From positions 27,148 through 91,147 of the forward strand of contig DUQR01000031.1 in the NCBI GenBank assembly GCA_012837715.1: a DNA stretch of 64,000 nt, read 5' to 3'. Under the pieces are notes generated by a model. The model was not told the DNA's origin. It saw only the letters and a list, made by a program, of their open reading frames with translations, and did not search any database. This DNA is from Bacillota bacterium. Its GTDB lineage: Bacteria; Bacillota; UBA4882; UBA10575. Position numbers and translations under genes: made by a program. Of this stretch, positions 17,879 to 27,942 are shown piece by piece. Each line of letters starts with the position of its first letter. Position 1 is the stretch's first letter.

Positions 17879-19462
17879 ATGAGTAACATGTTCTGTTTCC
17901 AATGTGAACAAACCGCAGGGGGAAAAGGCTGCACCAAAGTGGGTGTCTGCGGTAAACAGCCAGATGTGGCCAATCTCCAAGATGAATTGACCGGGGCCCT
18001 GGTGGGGTTAGCTCGGGCGGCAGCAGGGAAAAAAACCGACCGCCGGGCCGATGATCTAATGATGCAGGGCCTTTTTGCCACCATCACCAACGTTAATTTC
18101 GATGCCGCACGCATCGAAGAGCTTATCGCTGCGGTCCGCAGCGCAAAAGAAACCCTGGGTGGCGCCGAAGACTTCGCCCCCGGCGCGCTCTGGAACGGCG
18201 ACCCTGACCTGGTTTCCTTACGTTCCCTTCTTTTGCTCGGCCTACGGGGAATGGCCGCCTACGCTTGGCACGCCGCTGTCCTCGGGAAACGGGATGAAGA
18301 AGTTACCGCCTGGTTCTACAAAGGAATGCGGGCCATTGGCGAGGAGCACTCCGTTGACGAAAGCTTGGCCCTGTTGATGGAGTTTGGCGAAATCAACTTA
18401 AAATGCATGGCTCTCCTCGATGAAGCCAATACCTCCGCCTATGGACGCCCGGTCCCGACCAAGGTCACCACCATCATCGAAAAGGGGCCTTTCATCGTGG
18501 TCTCCGGCCATGATTTCCATGACTTAAAACAACTATTGGAACAGACCGAAGGGAAAGGAATCAATATTTACACCCATGGGGAAATGTTACCAGCCCATGC
18601 TTACCCCGAACTGAAGAAGCACCCGCATTTAAAGGGGAATTTCGGCACGGCCTGGCAAAACCAGAAAAAAGAACTGGATGGGATCCCCGGAGCGGTTCTC
18701 TTTACCACCAACTGCTTGATGCCGCCGAAGGATTCCTACGCCGACCGGGTCTTTACCACGGCTGTAGTTGGGTATCCCGGCTTGGTCCATATCCCGGAAG
18801 GAGAAAATGGGCAGAAAGATTTTACCCCGGTGATCAATAAAGCCTTAGAACTCGGCGGTTGGTCGGAAGACCATAAAATGACCGGAATCAACGGTGGAAC
18901 TACCCTGACGACCGGGTTTGGCCACAACACCGTGCTGGGCGTGGCCGACCAAATAATCGACGCCGTTAAAACCGGTGGGATTAACCACTTCTTCCTGGTA
19001 GGCGGTTGCGACGGGGCCCGTCCCGGCCGGAACTATTACACTGAATTTGTGAAACAAACACCCAAAGACACGGTGATTCTAACCCTTGCTTGCGGGAAAT
19101 ACCGCTTCAATGACTTGGATTTGGGTGAAATCGGCGGCTTACCCCGTATTCTCGATATGGGACAGTGCAATGATGCTTACTCCGCCATCCAAGTAGCAGT
19201 GGCGCTGGCTAAAGCCTTCGATTGCGACGTCAACGCACTGCCCCTGACCCTGGTCCTCTCCTGGTATGAGCAGAAGGCAGTCTGTATCCTCCTCACATTG
19301 CTGGCCCTTGGGATCAAAAACATTTATCTCGGGCCAACCTTACCCGCTTTCGTCTCGCCTAATGTCCTGCAAGTACTGGTCGATAAATTCGGGATTAAAC
19401 CCATCAGCACCCCGGAAGAAGACTTGAAAGCAATCTTGGACTTGCCAACTTCTCTTCGGTAA
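17879..19462 (+). CDS. hcp: hybrid cluster protein (hydroxylamine reductase)
   Basis: Cytosolic Fe-S protein of 527 residues that reduces NO or hydroxylamine and protects against nitrosative stress. The proximal cluster is held by C6-x2-C9-x8-C18-x5-C24, the pattern of class I (anaerobe-type) Hcp. Hybrid-cluster ligands are evident in the VVSGHDFHDLKQL, LFTTNCLMPP and GCDGARPGRNYYTEF/ACGKYRFN/GQCNDAYSAI segments. AAGGAGG precedes the ATG. The C-terminus is odd: after TPEEDLKAIL it runs LDLPTSLR, while a related tail in a decayed copy at 27.9 kb ends TPEEDLKTILG. A second, 86%-identical copy of the coding tail lies immediately after the stop. Confidence 0.96.
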   Translation: MSNMFCFQCEQTAGGKGCTKVGVCGKQPDVANLQDELTGALVGLARAAAGKKTDRRADDLMMQGLFATITNVNFDAARIEELIAAVRSAKETLGGAEDFAPGALWNGDPDLVSLRSLLLLGLRGMAAYAWHAAVLGKRDEEVTAWFYKGMRAIGEEHSVDESLALLMEFGEINLKCMALLDEANTSAYGRPVPTKVTTIIEKGPFIVVSGHDFHDLKQLLEQTEGKGINIYTHGEMLPAHAYPELKKHPHLKGNFGTAWQNQKKELDGIPGAVLFTTNCLMPPKDSYADRVFTTAVVGYPGLVHIPEGENGQKDFTPVINKALELGGWSEDHKMTGINGGTTLTTGFGHNTVLGVADQIIDAVKTGGINHFFLVGGCDGARPGRNYYTEFVKQTPKDTVILTLACGKYRFNDLDLGEIGGLPRILDMGQCNDAYSAIQVAVALAKAFDCDVNALPLTLVLSWYEQKAVCILLTLLALGIKNIYLGPTLPAFVSPNVLQVLVDKFGIKPISTPEEDLKAILDLPTSLR

Positions 19463-19508
19463 ATTCGGGAATAAACCCATCAGCGCCCCGGAGGAAGATT
19501 TAAAAGCC
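19382..19508 (+). repeat. two diverged copies of the hcp 3' end
   Basis: Copy A (19382-19432, inside hcp) and copy B (19458-19508) align base for base over 51 positions with about seven differences, mostly at third codon positions. Copy B reads KPISAPEEDLKAS then stop. The silent-type differences point to recombination with a paralogous hcp rather than a fresh tandem duplication. Confidence 0.7.
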
Positions 19509-19526
19509 AGCTGAGGCAATGAGGCG

Positions 19527-21947
19527 CTAATCGCTAATCTCCAGCTTAACCTCGGTGCTTCTCCCCCGGTCGTCCTGGCAGATTACCCGGTGACGACCGG
19601 GTTTCGGTAGATAAAAGAGGCGTTCTCCCGGTTTGGTGTGGCCGTAAAGCTCCCCGTCGATAAACCAGTAGAGGCGCTGCACATCATTGCCGGCCGCCGC
19701 TTCAAGGCAGATTTTCTGATACTCCAGGGGAATTCCGCGGCGGATTTGATAGACATAATCCGGCGAGGGCGAACGGACCACCGGGGCGCCGCCCGGTAGG
19801 ATCTTTTGCCACTCGGGCAGCAAAGGCGGGAGCTTTTCCACCGGTTGTCCATTCGCCTCAAGCCAGGCCGCGACCCGGGGCGGGTACTGCAAATAAACCT
19901 GCTCTACTGTGTCCCGGGCCGCCGAGTAGTAATGGGGCGGGAGGCGGTAACCGGTCGCCGGATCCAGCAGATAGGTCTGATGGAGCGTACACTCTACTTC
20001 GGGCGAACAATCGGTTAAATAATAATCGGTGCGTAACGGGGTACAGAACGGACCGGGTGTTTGGCCGCTCAACGCGCATACTGCTCTCTTTTTGACGGTC
20101 GCCGGTGGCGAAAACCAGGAAACGGTGGTGTTACTGTTTAAATGGTTAAAGATAGTAAAGAGGAGCGGGGCGGCCTTCTCAGCCCCGTTCAGTCCGGCCC
20201 GTCCCTCCCCGGAAAAGTTTCCGACCCACACCCCCACGGTATAGCGGGGATTATAACCAATGCTCCAGGCGTCTTTATGGCCATAAGAAGTCCCGGTCTT
20301 CCAAGCCACCTTCGGTAAGGTGGTAAACTCCCAACAGGTGGGAAGGTCGGGTCGGCGTACCTCGGTCAGGATCTCGGTAATAATATAGGCTGCTCCCGGT
20401 GAAAACAACGGAAGCGGAGGTGAATTTCCTTGTTCAAGCCTGGTTTGTACCGGGTAGATCTTTCCGCCACTGGCCAGCGCGGCATAAAGATTGCTTAACT
20501 CAAGGAGGTTAACCTCACACCCGCCGAGCACCATCGGCAAGCCGTAGTGGTTTACCGGGGTCAGCGTCGTGAACCCGGCTTTTTTTAACAGTTCGTAGAG
20601 GGTCTCACCCTCCAAAGCCGCCAGCAGATTCACCGCCGGCACATTGAGCGATCTTTGCAGCGCTTCCTGGGCAGAGACCAGGCCGGAATAGGTAGAGTCG
20701 TAATTCTGCGGGGTATAGCCGGAATACAGCACCGGAACATCTTCCACGTAATGGGCGGGGGTGATCAATCCTTTTTCTAAAGCAAGCGCATAAACGAAAG
20801 GTTTCAAGGTTGAGCCCGGCGAACGGGGGGCCAGATAACCATTGACCTGTCCCTGGTCTTGTTCATTAAAAAACGCCGCGGACCCAACCGCCGCCACCAG
20901 TTGGTGGGTGTGGTTATCAATCACCACCACCGCCCCATTGGTGATTCCTTCCGCTTTTAACTTCGCCACCTCCAGCGTGAGCAAATCTTCGAGAAAGACT
21001 TGTAAATCAGCATCAATGGTGGTATAGATACGGGCTTCCCCGGGATAACGTGAGACCAGCTCTTGACTGAAGTGGGGCGCCCGAAAGGGCCACTCCCGAC
21101 GGGCGGTCGGAATCTCCTCCGCCAACGCTTCCCGGTATTCGGCTTCCGTGAGCAACCCGTGGTCAAAAAGGCGTTTTAACACCTTATCCCGGGCTTCACG
21201 CGCCCGCTCGGGGGCCAGATCCGGGCGGAACTGGGTCGGCGAGTTGGGCAGTACGGTGAGTAGTGCCGCTTCCCCGGGGCTTAACTGGGTCGGTTCCTTC
21301 CCGAAATAGAGCCAAGCCGCGGCGGCCACCCCTTCAATATTACCGCCATAGGGAGCAATGTTAAAATAGATGGTCAAGAGTTCTTCTTTGGTGAACCGGT
21401 GTTCCAGTTGGAGGGCACGAAAGAGCTCGATCAACTTGTTCCGCCAGGTTCGCGCTTTCGGCTCCATCATCCGGGCAATTTGCATCGTCAAGGTGGACCC
21501 GCCGGAGATAATCCGCCCGGAGCGCAGGTTCTGTCCCAGCGCCCGGACTAAGGCCATCGGATTAACCCCCGGGTGGTAATAAAACCAACGGTCTTCATAG
21601 AAGACCAGGTATTTCTGGAGCAGTGGCGAGACCTGCCCGAGATCGGTCCGGATCCGCCACATCCCATCGGCCGAGGTAAACGCCCGGAGCACCCTCCCCT
21701 CCCGGTCAAAGACCAAAGCCGAAGAGGGCCGTTCCAGCGCCACCCAAGGTAATGGAATCAAATAAATAGCCAGCTCAAAAAGGATCAGAAGAAGGAGGAA
21801 AACCCCCAACCCCTTTTGCAGTCGGGGGTTCATCCGCGCCCATCGGGTGTATAGTTTGCGTAGCAAGGCCTTGAGCCGGTCACCAACAAAACCGGCGCCC
21901 TTGACGCAGCTTTCCTGTATTCGTCTAGCTAATTTCATCGTACTCAC
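19527..21947 (-). CDS. pbpC: penicillin-binding protein 1C
   Basis: Bifunctional class A-like PBP of 806 residues. After an N-terminal anchor (about 46-70, preceded by a basic tail) comes a GT51 glycosyltransferase with EDRWFYYHPGVN and GGSTLTMQIARM, a transpeptidase with SxxK at SPGSTLKPF, SLN and KTGTS, and a C-terminal BiPBP_C domain (about 715-806). In E. coli PbpC binds penicillin but has no clear transpeptidase role, and its gene neighbours a periplasmic alpha-2-macroglobulin, exactly as here. ATG at 21947 gives MSTMKLARR; a second ATG is three codons later. The pairing is typical of diderm bacteria and is uncommon in Bacillota. Confidence 0.93.
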   Translation of the reverse strand: MSTMKLARRIQESCVKGAGFVGDRLKALLRKLYTRWARMNPRLQKGLGVFLLLLILFELAIYLIPLPWVALERPSSALVFDREGRVLRAFTSADGMWRIRTDLGQVSPLLQKYLVFYEDRWFYYHPGVNPMALVRALGQNLRSGRIISGGSTLTMQIARMMEPKARTWRNKLIELFRALQLEHRFTKEELLTIYFNIAPYGGNIEGVAAAAWLYFGKEPTQLSPGEAALLTVLPNSPTQFRPDLAPERAREARDKVLKRLFDHGLLTEAEYREALAEEIPTARREWPFRAPHFSQELVSRYPGEARIYTTIDADLQVFLEDLLTLEVAKLKAEGITNGAVVVIDNHTHQLVAAVGSAAFFNEQDQGQVNGYLAPRSPGSTLKPFVYALALEKGLITPAHYVEDVPVLYSGYTPQNYDSTYSGLVSAQEALQRSLNVPAVNLLAALEGETLYELLKKAGFTTLTPVNHYGLPMVLGGCEVNLLELSNLYAALASGGKIYPVQTRLEQGNSPPLPLFSPGAAYIITEILTEVRRPDLPTCWEFTTLPKVAWKTGTSYGHKDAWSIGYNPRYTVGVWVGNFSGEGRAGLNGAEKAAPLLFTIFNHLNSNTTVSWFSPPATVKKRAVCALSGQTPGPFCTPLRTDYYLTDCSPEVECTLHQTYLLDPATGYRLPPHYYSAARDTVEQVYLQYPPRVAAWLEANGQPVEKLPPLLPEWQKILPGGAPVVRSPSPDYVYQIRRGIPLEYQKICLEAAAGNDVQRLYWFIDGELYGHTKPGERLFYLPKPGRHRVICQDDRGRSTEVKLEISD

Positions 21948-22080
21948 CTGTTAATGTTCCAAAAGTCTTACTAGAATCCTTTACAAACCATAGCAAATCT
22001 AAATGATCATACCACCGCCGACAAGCGGCTAATCCTAATCTTGCTGTAAAGCTTGAAAACCCCAACGGCTGCTTTCAACC

Positions 22081-25000
22081 TTAATCGCGCACCACCCGGA
22101 TGGCGCCGCTCGAGCTGAAACTGGCGATCTCGGGGGCATACATACATTCCGCTTTGATTGAAGGCAGGATAAACTCCCCGCAAGTCACCGCCCGCAGGGC
22201 GTAATAGAATTGATAGGTCCGGACCTTCGGAAAACTAAAGAAGAGGATCAAACGGTCATCCCGGACATCCATATAATCGGGGCGCATCGCTTCCTGGGTC
22301 AGCCAGGAGATGCTTTCCCTACTCTCGATCCGGGGGTTTTCCATCTCCAAACCCGCCGGGAGCAGATCAATGATCCCCACATGCTCAAGGCCAGCTTGCT
22401 CCGGCTGGATCGTAATCCGGGCAATCAGCAAATCCCCTTGGCGGATCTGGTTTAGCGCTACCGGATTGCCGTGGCGGTCAAAGAACTCCCTGGTGACCTG
22501 GATGCCGTTACTCTCCTCCGACAGATCAGTACGGGTGGAAAGGCCGCTACTTTTCAGGTAATAGTAACACTCCCCGTCCCCTTCCAGTTTCACCGTTATT
22601 TTCCCTTCCGCCAGGCGCGGATCATTTAAAACCAAATCCTGTGCCGAGTCAAACTCGGCAATCTTCTCTTTACCCAGGTACACTTCGCCCCAGTATGTCC
22701 CGTCACTCTTTTCTTGATAAAGCTTCCCTAAAGCCATCAGGGCAAAAGCATTCTCCTGGGTGGTTCCCCACCGTCCGCCCAGCGCCGCCTTGTTGAGCCG
22801 GTTCACCAACTGGTAAACGGCAGGATTATGGGGATCGACCTCCGCCAGCACACTGAGGATAATCGCATCCGCGCGCACCGTGGAGTTGAAGTACCCCCCG
22901 CTTTCCCGCGGGAAGATCTGGACCGCAAAAGAAGTGGGGAGAATTTCCCGGGCAGTCACCCGGTCACCGGTGTAGAAGTAAGCGCCGGCCAAGAGAGCCC
23001 GAACGTCGTTACTGAGTTCCGAGGCGTACCGCCGCCAGTAGGCCATCGTCGACAGGTCGGGACTACCGTTTAAACTTAGTACATAAAGGGCATAAATCTT
23101 CGCTTGCAGGCGATGAAGGGCGGTTTCCTTGCCCCGGACAGTTGCTTTTAGATATGAGATCATCCGGTTATAAACCCGGTCGGCCACCACGTACCCTGCC
23201 TTGCGCGCTTCCACCAGAAAGTGGGCGGCATAAATCGAGCTCCATTCGTTACCTCTGTTCCCCCCGGGCCAGTAAGCAAAGGAGCCGTCCCGGAGTTGCA
23301 TCGCCTCGATTTTCTCGATCCCTTCCGTCACATAATAATCAGCCGTCCCCGTGAAGGTTCCCCCTTCCACCGCACTCAGCAACTGATCGAAGTAGAGCAG
23401 GGGAAATAGCTTCGAAACCGTCTGTTCCAGACAACCATGGGGGTAGGTTAAGAGGTATTCCAAACTGCCAGCCAGTTCCACCGTGGGGAAAGGTGAAAGC
23501 GCCAGGGTATAGGTGGCCGTCCCCGGCAGCCACCGGTCCTTTATGTTAAAAGTCAGCGGTTCAGTATGGGTAATTGTCCCGGAACTGATCTGATGGGTCA
23601 CCGGCACCGGCGGCCGCAGTGCCAGCTCTTCTTCGAGCGCGCACAGCTCCCCATTGCCTTCCACCTCCAACCGGAAACGGAGTTTCCCCATGCCTTGGCT
23701 GGCTTTCAACTGGAAGTAAGCAACCTGTTCCTCCTCAGGCCCAAGCTCAAGCGTGACCAAGGGCTTACTCTCTAAAGTCACCGGGCCTTCGGAGCTTAAA
23801 CGGAGTTTAAACTCACCGGCCTGGCCGGTTCCGTTAAAGACCGCCACCGGCACGGTGAAGCGATCCAGCGGCGCCACAAACCGGGGGAAGGTCGGAGTCA
23901 TTACCAGCGGATCCCGGACAATGGTCTTCATTTCGGCCGAGCCGAAACGCTGCCCGTCAAAGGCAACCGCCATCAACCGCAGGGTCCCGTTGAACTGCGG
24001 GAGCGTGAATTTGACCATTGCTTCACCGCTGGCATCGGGAGAAACCAGCCCAGACCATAAGGACACCGGCTTCACCCGGCGGAGGGAAACCGGATTTAAG
24101 TTTTGCTTCCGCACCCCGTCTAAGAAATCCCGGTCTCCACCAGGGGTGCTCTGGGTCTTCATTCCCTCGACTTCCGGGAGGAGTAAACCATACAAATCAT
24201 GGCTAGTCAAACTCAAGCGCCGTTTACCATAGAAGAAGGCAAAAGGATCGGGCGCCGCATAATCAGTGAGTTGACAGATGCCTTCATCCACCGCGGCCAA
24301 GGTCAGATAGGTCCCGGGCCCGGAATTTTTAACCTGTACTTTAATCTCCACCTCCCGGTTGGGGCGGAGTTCAGCGGGCACCGTAAGGTCAACTCCCAAG
24401 CGGGCATTGTTATTGTCCACCATTAATGGAATCGTCCCAAAGGCGCGGGCCGGAGCTTGATCCTCGAGGCCATTAACGGAACGCAAGAGATGGACCGACA
24501 GATAAGCATTGGGTTTATACTCTTCTTTCACCGGGATCGAAACCACACCGGTATTGGCTGCCAAGTCGACAACCCAATAATCATAAACCCTTTCCCGTTC
24601 GACCGTGACTAAAGCCTTCCCGGCAAAAGGCGCTTTAATCTGTAAGCGCGCTTCCTCACCCACTTGGTACCGGTCCTGTTCCAGATCTAATTCGATCTTA
24701 TCCGGATCCTCCATGGCCCAGGGCGAGTACCCCCAGCCGCTGGCGTAGAAGGAATGAGAAGCCTGGGCCTCTGTCTTTGGATCGCGCAGGACAATTTGGT
24801 AACGCCCATAATCCCGCGGCGTGTACGTGAATTCCGCTTCGCCCTGCTGAGGAGTTAGTTCTTCGTTATAAACTTTCCGTCGTTCTATTTCCGATACATA
24901 ACGATAGCGCCCGTCGGTGTCCTTCCGGTAGATCGAATTCCAGGTCAGATGGTATACTTCAGCCGTTAATTGCGCAGCCGGCGAGGGGTTCCCCGCGGGA

Positions 25001-27453
25001 TCAAGGACCACATATTTCAGCGAAAATGGTTTTCCTAGTTCACAATAGTTACCGGTCAGCGCTTTCACCCCAATATAATTGGCATAGGGGTGAAAAGTCA
25101 CCGCTTGGTAGTTACTGACCGCCCGGCCGCCATCTTCAATCACCGTCGCTTGAATGATCGCGTTCAGTCTGGCCGGTGGGGTTAAACCCTGTGGAAAGCG
25201 GTAGGTGAAAGTCGCTTGGCCCTCGGTATCAAGTTTGTCCTCACCCAGCTCCTCTGTTTTCGCCACAAAACTACGGTCCGGGTCGCCAAAACGGTACGAA
25301 GCATAGGCGGGAGGCTTAAAGTCGGCGGCTTCCAAACGCAGCTTGACCTCGGTTCTCCGCCCCGCTGCCGGCGGGCCGAACAAGTTAACCCCTTCAACTT
25401 TAATCTGGCATTCTTCCCCCGGTTGATAAGTATCCCGGTCGGGCGTGACAGTGACTTTGATCCGGTCCGGCATAAACTCTTCCACCTGGAAGGAGGTGCT
25501 GCCAATCACGTTCTCACCCACGATAATATGGGCCTGGTAATTCCCGGTCTGGGCGTAATCGGGGATTTCCAGTTTGAAGGCACAAGCCCCCCGGTCCGCC
25601 GTGTTCCCAACCAGCTCACGAAAGATCTGGCCGTCGGGCTGCCGAACTTCCAACTTGACCGGGAACTCCGGCGGTAGAACCGCCCCCGGTCCGCGCACCA
25701 CCGCTACCAAGTTACCTTCGTCCCCGGGGCGGAAAATGTCCCGGTCTAAGTAGGCAAAAGCCTCATACCCTTCTTCCAAATAATCACGGCCGCGCACATC
25801 AAAATCGGTGGTCGTGATCTGACTACTCTTTAGATGGACAAAGGAAAAGTCATTCCCCGCTTCCGCCAGGATAATTAGGGGCTCGGCCGGATCGCCCGGC
25901 AGCTGATAACCGGTAAAGCGGGCAATCCCTTGCGCATCGGTCTCGGCTGTGGCCATAATCTGATTATTTTTACTGATCAGACTGACCTTCACCTTTGCTT
26001 TGGGCGCCAAGGTTTCCAGCGAATTGACCCAGACCAGCAGATCGTTTTTTCCCATTTTTCCGACGATCCCCAGGTCGGTAATGATCACATACTTATAATC
26101 ATTACGCCAGCGGCGTTCATAATCATAGACCGCGACTTGGAAAACACCCTTAAACTCGGCGTCCATGTACTGACCAAGGTTGATCGCAGTGGTCACCACC
26201 TCGTTTTTGGCCCCGGCAATCTCCAGCTCTTCTTCCTTCACCAGCTTGCCTAGGTAGGGCAACTGCCAGCTATAAGCGTACTCGGACTGGGTGGAATCCA
26301 AGTGATTGAGAAAGGGAATCAGGTTGTTGGCGTAAATCTGATGGATCTCCAGCTGCACCCGTTCGATATTAACCGTTTCCAACCCCAAATTGAGGGCGCC
26401 TTGACTGTTCAGATACCGTCCACGGGAGGTAAAGCTGAGTCCCGGATCCAGATCCCCCAGGGTGATCATGGCCGCAAAGTCCTTGGCCAGCGGTAAACCA
26501 TTAACCGCCGGTAATCCGGCATTTAGACGGAGATGATAATTCTCCCCCCCTTTAAACTGGTCACTCTTAATGAAGAGCAGATCTTTATCGGTCTCAACGG
26601 TATAATTAACCCCCGGTTTAAGCTCAATGAAACCGGCCGCCGTTTCGGCATCCACCGGCTCTGAACACTGCACAGTGATCCAGTATTTGCCGCCAGCGCC
26701 TTGTAAAGCCGCATTCAGGATCTGCAGCGGTTTTTTGGCGCCCACCGTGGTCTCGGCGCGGTAGGCAGCGGCCAGTCCCTTTTGCCCGCCGACACAGAGA
26801 AAGTCCTTGGGCAGCGTAATCGTTATTTTCTGTTCCTTCTCCTTAAAGGGAACCGCAGCACTGACCACGGTCAATTCCCGGCTGTTTCCGGTCTCTCGCA
26901 CGGTGTAGGCCAGTTCAGCGTTGGTTCCCGCCAGCTGGAGTTTAAGCGCCTTCTCAAGCTCAATGGGGGAAACCGGATAATTGAAATGAAGCCTCGCTTC
27001 CAAAATTACGCCTTCCCGGTCCTCAGAGGTGATAAAAGTAGTCGTGATCTTTTCTACCCGGAAACGGGCGGTGGAAAATTCCACGGTTCTTTTTCCGGAG
27101 ACCGGTTTTCCCTGCACCGAAACGAGTCCACTGTTCACCTCCGCCTGGTATGTGGTGGACGGCAATAAAGGAACTTCCGGTAAAAAACGGAGTTCCCGTT
27201 TAGTAACCCAGCGGTACTTACCTGGAATCGCCGGGGTAAATTTGACGAATTCGGTGGAGAGGGTCACCCCCACCTCTTCTTCCTTGACCATATCCTCGGA
27301 AAAGGTGAAGGTCAAGTTGGTGTGGGGTTCCACCTCTCCCGCCGGTTCCATTCCCAATAAGCGCACGTTACCACCGGCATTGAGGATCCAAAACGAACAG
27401 CAGACAATAAAGATAAACAAAATTCCGTAAACGATCGGTTTCTTGTTACCCAA
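22081..27453 (-). CDS. bacterial alpha-2-macroglobulin family protein
   Basis: A 1790-residue exported protein that traps proteases. The N-terminal hydrophobic segment (about 7-26) has a cysteine pair (VCCSF), so lipoprotein attachment is possible but the lipobox is poor. Repeated macroglobulin (beta-sandwich) domains fill the first two thirds. The thioester motif is intact: CLEQ with C1341 in YPHGCLEQTVSKLFP, which in active members forms a thioester and covalently captures the attacking protease. The start is TTG at 27453 with GGGGGGTAGG upstream. It is 133 bp before pbpC in the same direction. In E. coli the equivalent pair is thought to repair or guard the envelope after breach. Confidence 0.92.
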   Translation of the reverse strand: MGNKKPIVYGILFIFIVCCSFWILNAGGNVRLLGMEPAGEVEPHTNLTFTFSEDMVKEEEVGVTLSTEFVKFTPAIPGKYRWVTKRELRFLPEVPLLPSTTYQAEVNSGLVSVQGKPVSGKRTVEFSTARFRVEKITTTFITSEDREGVILEARLHFNYPVSPIELEKALKLQLAGTNAELAYTVRETGNSRELTVVSAAVPFKEKEQKITITLPKDFLCVGGQKGLAAAYRAETTVGAKKPLQILNAALQGAGGKYWITVQCSEPVDAETAAGFIELKPGVNYTVETDKDLLFIKSDQFKGGENYHLRLNAGLPAVNGLPLAKDFAAMITLGDLDPGLSFTSRGRYLNSQGALNLGLETVNIERVQLEIHQIYANNLIPFLNHLDSTQSEYAYSWQLPYLGKLVKEEELEIAGAKNEVVTTAINLGQYMDAEFKGVFQVAVYDYERRWRNDYKYVIITDLGIVGKMGKNDLLVWVNSLETLAPKAKVKVSLISKNNQIMATAETDAQGIARFTGYQLPGDPAEPLIILAEAGNDFSFVHLKSSQITTTDFDVRGRDYLEEGYEAFAYLDRDIFRPGDEGNLVAVVRGPGAVLPPEFPVKLEVRQPDGQIFRELVGNTADRGACAFKLEIPDYAQTGNYQAHIIVGENVIGSTSFQVEEFMPDRIKVTVTPDRDTYQPGEECQIKVEGVNLFGPPAAGRRTEVKLRLEAADFKPPAYASYRFGDPDRSFVAKTEELGEDKLDTEGQATFTYRFPQGLTPPARLNAIIQATVIEDGGRAVSNYQAVTFHPYANYIGVKALTGNYCELGKPFSLKYVVLDPAGNPSPAAQLTAEVYHLTWNSIYRKDTDGRYRYVSEIERRKVYNEELTPQQGEAEFTYTPRDYGRYQIVLRDPKTEAQASHSFYASGWGYSPWAMEDPDKIELDLEQDRYQVGEEARLQIKAPFAGKALVTVERERVYDYWVVDLAANTGVVSIPVKEEYKPNAYLSVHLLRSVNGLEDQAPARAFGTIPLMVDNNNARLGVDLTVPAELRPNREVEIKVQVKNSGPGTYLTLAAVDEGICQLTDYAAPDPFAFFYGKRRLSLTSHDLYGLLLPEVEGMKTQSTPGGDRDFLDGVRKQNLNPVSLRRVKPVSLWSGLVSPDASGEAMVKFTLPQFNGTLRLMAVAFDGQRFGSAEMKTIVRDPLVMTPTFPRFVAPLDRFTVPVAVFNGTGQAGEFKLRLSSEGPVTLESKPLVTLELGPEEEQVAYFQLKASQGMGKLRFRLEVEGNGELCALEEELALRPPVPVTHQISSGTITHTEPLTFNIKDRWLPGTATYTLALSPFPTVELAGSLEYLLTYPHGCLEQTVSKLFPLLYFDQLLSAVEGGTFTGTADYYVTEGIEKIEAMQLRDGSFAYWPGGNRGNEWSSIYAAHFLVEARKAGYVVADRVYNRMISYLKATVRGKETALHRLQAKIYALYVLSLNGSPDLSTMAYWRRYASELSNDVRALLAGAYFYTGDRVTAREILPTSFAVQIFPRESGGYFNSTVRADAIILSVLAEVDPHNPAVYQLVNRLNKAALGGRWGTTQENAFALMALGKLYQEKSDGTYWGEVYLGKEKIAEFDSAQDLVLNDPRLAEGKITVKLEGDGECYYYLKSSGLSTRTDLSEESNGIQVTREFFDRHGNPVALNQIRQGDLLIARITIQPEQAGLEHVGIIDLLPAGLEMENPRIESRESISWLTQEAMRPDYMDVRDDRLILFFSFPKVRTYQFYYALRAVTCGEFILPSIKAECMYAPEIASFSSSGAIRVVRD

Positions 27454-27540
27454 GATAACCTACCCCCCGTCCAAATTCCCAAAATCCGCTTGCTTAAGGT
27501 TTTATGGTATTCCTAATTTAATATTCGGTAAATGTTACTA

Positions 27541-27597
27541 GTATCCTCTATATCTTGTAAAGTATGGAAACACAAGATCTTTCCATTTGGTAAACAT
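27541..27597 (-). pseudogene. remnant of a second Crp/Fnr-type regulator gene (N-terminus only)
   Basis: An ATG at 27597 opens a 19-codon frame beginning MFTKWKD, matching MFVKWKE of the intact regulator at 16857. Spacing to the GTAAC-N4-GTTAC dyad is the same in both places. After about seven codons similarity is lost and a stop follows, so only the very start of the gene survives. Confidence 0.7.
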
Positions 27598-27610
27598 ACC
27601 CGCCACCACT

Positions 27611-27690
27611 TTTTTTGTAACCTTGGTTACCGCGCATTGGCCTTCATTACATTACAATTGACTTAGCAGCACAAGAAGCACAAACCGGCA
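27611..27690. repeat. diverged copy of the crp-hcp intergenic region
   Basis: About 80% identical to 16871-16946 over some 76 bases, including the dyad (GTAACCTTGGTTAC here) and the promoter elements. It shows that a second divergently arranged crp/hcp locus once stood here. Confidence 0.75.
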
Positions 27691-27888
27691 CCGGGGCCGA
27701 ATGGTATTTCCTTCAATCTCCGCTTCGCAACGAATACGGATGGCGAAAATTTTAAGATCGTGGAGCACACCATTCGACCCTGGCCCGCAAATACAGATCA
27801 AACGCGCGAAGAGCACTATTTCTAAAATAAATACGATCTTTTGTCTTGAATCCTCTTTTTCGTTTGCAAGTCAAAAAGCTTGGTTTAA

Positions 27889-27934
27889 CCAATTAGCACT
27901 CCGGAAGAAGACCTGAAGACCATCCTGGGTTGAG
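27889..27934 (+). pseudogene. remnant of a second hcp gene (3' end only)
   Basis: Reads ISTPEEDLKTILG then TGA, the usual C-terminal end of Hcp, in the same direction as hcp at 17.9-19.5 kb. Everything upstream in the gene is gone. It is followed by a hairpin and a hemerythrin-like gene. Confidence 0.75.
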
Positions 27935-27942
27935 TGAACGGC

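Noticed and set aside
27701..27916. 71-codon plus-strand frame within the hcp scar
   Set aside because: No ribosome binding site or family motif, and its end reads the hcp remnant out of frame.
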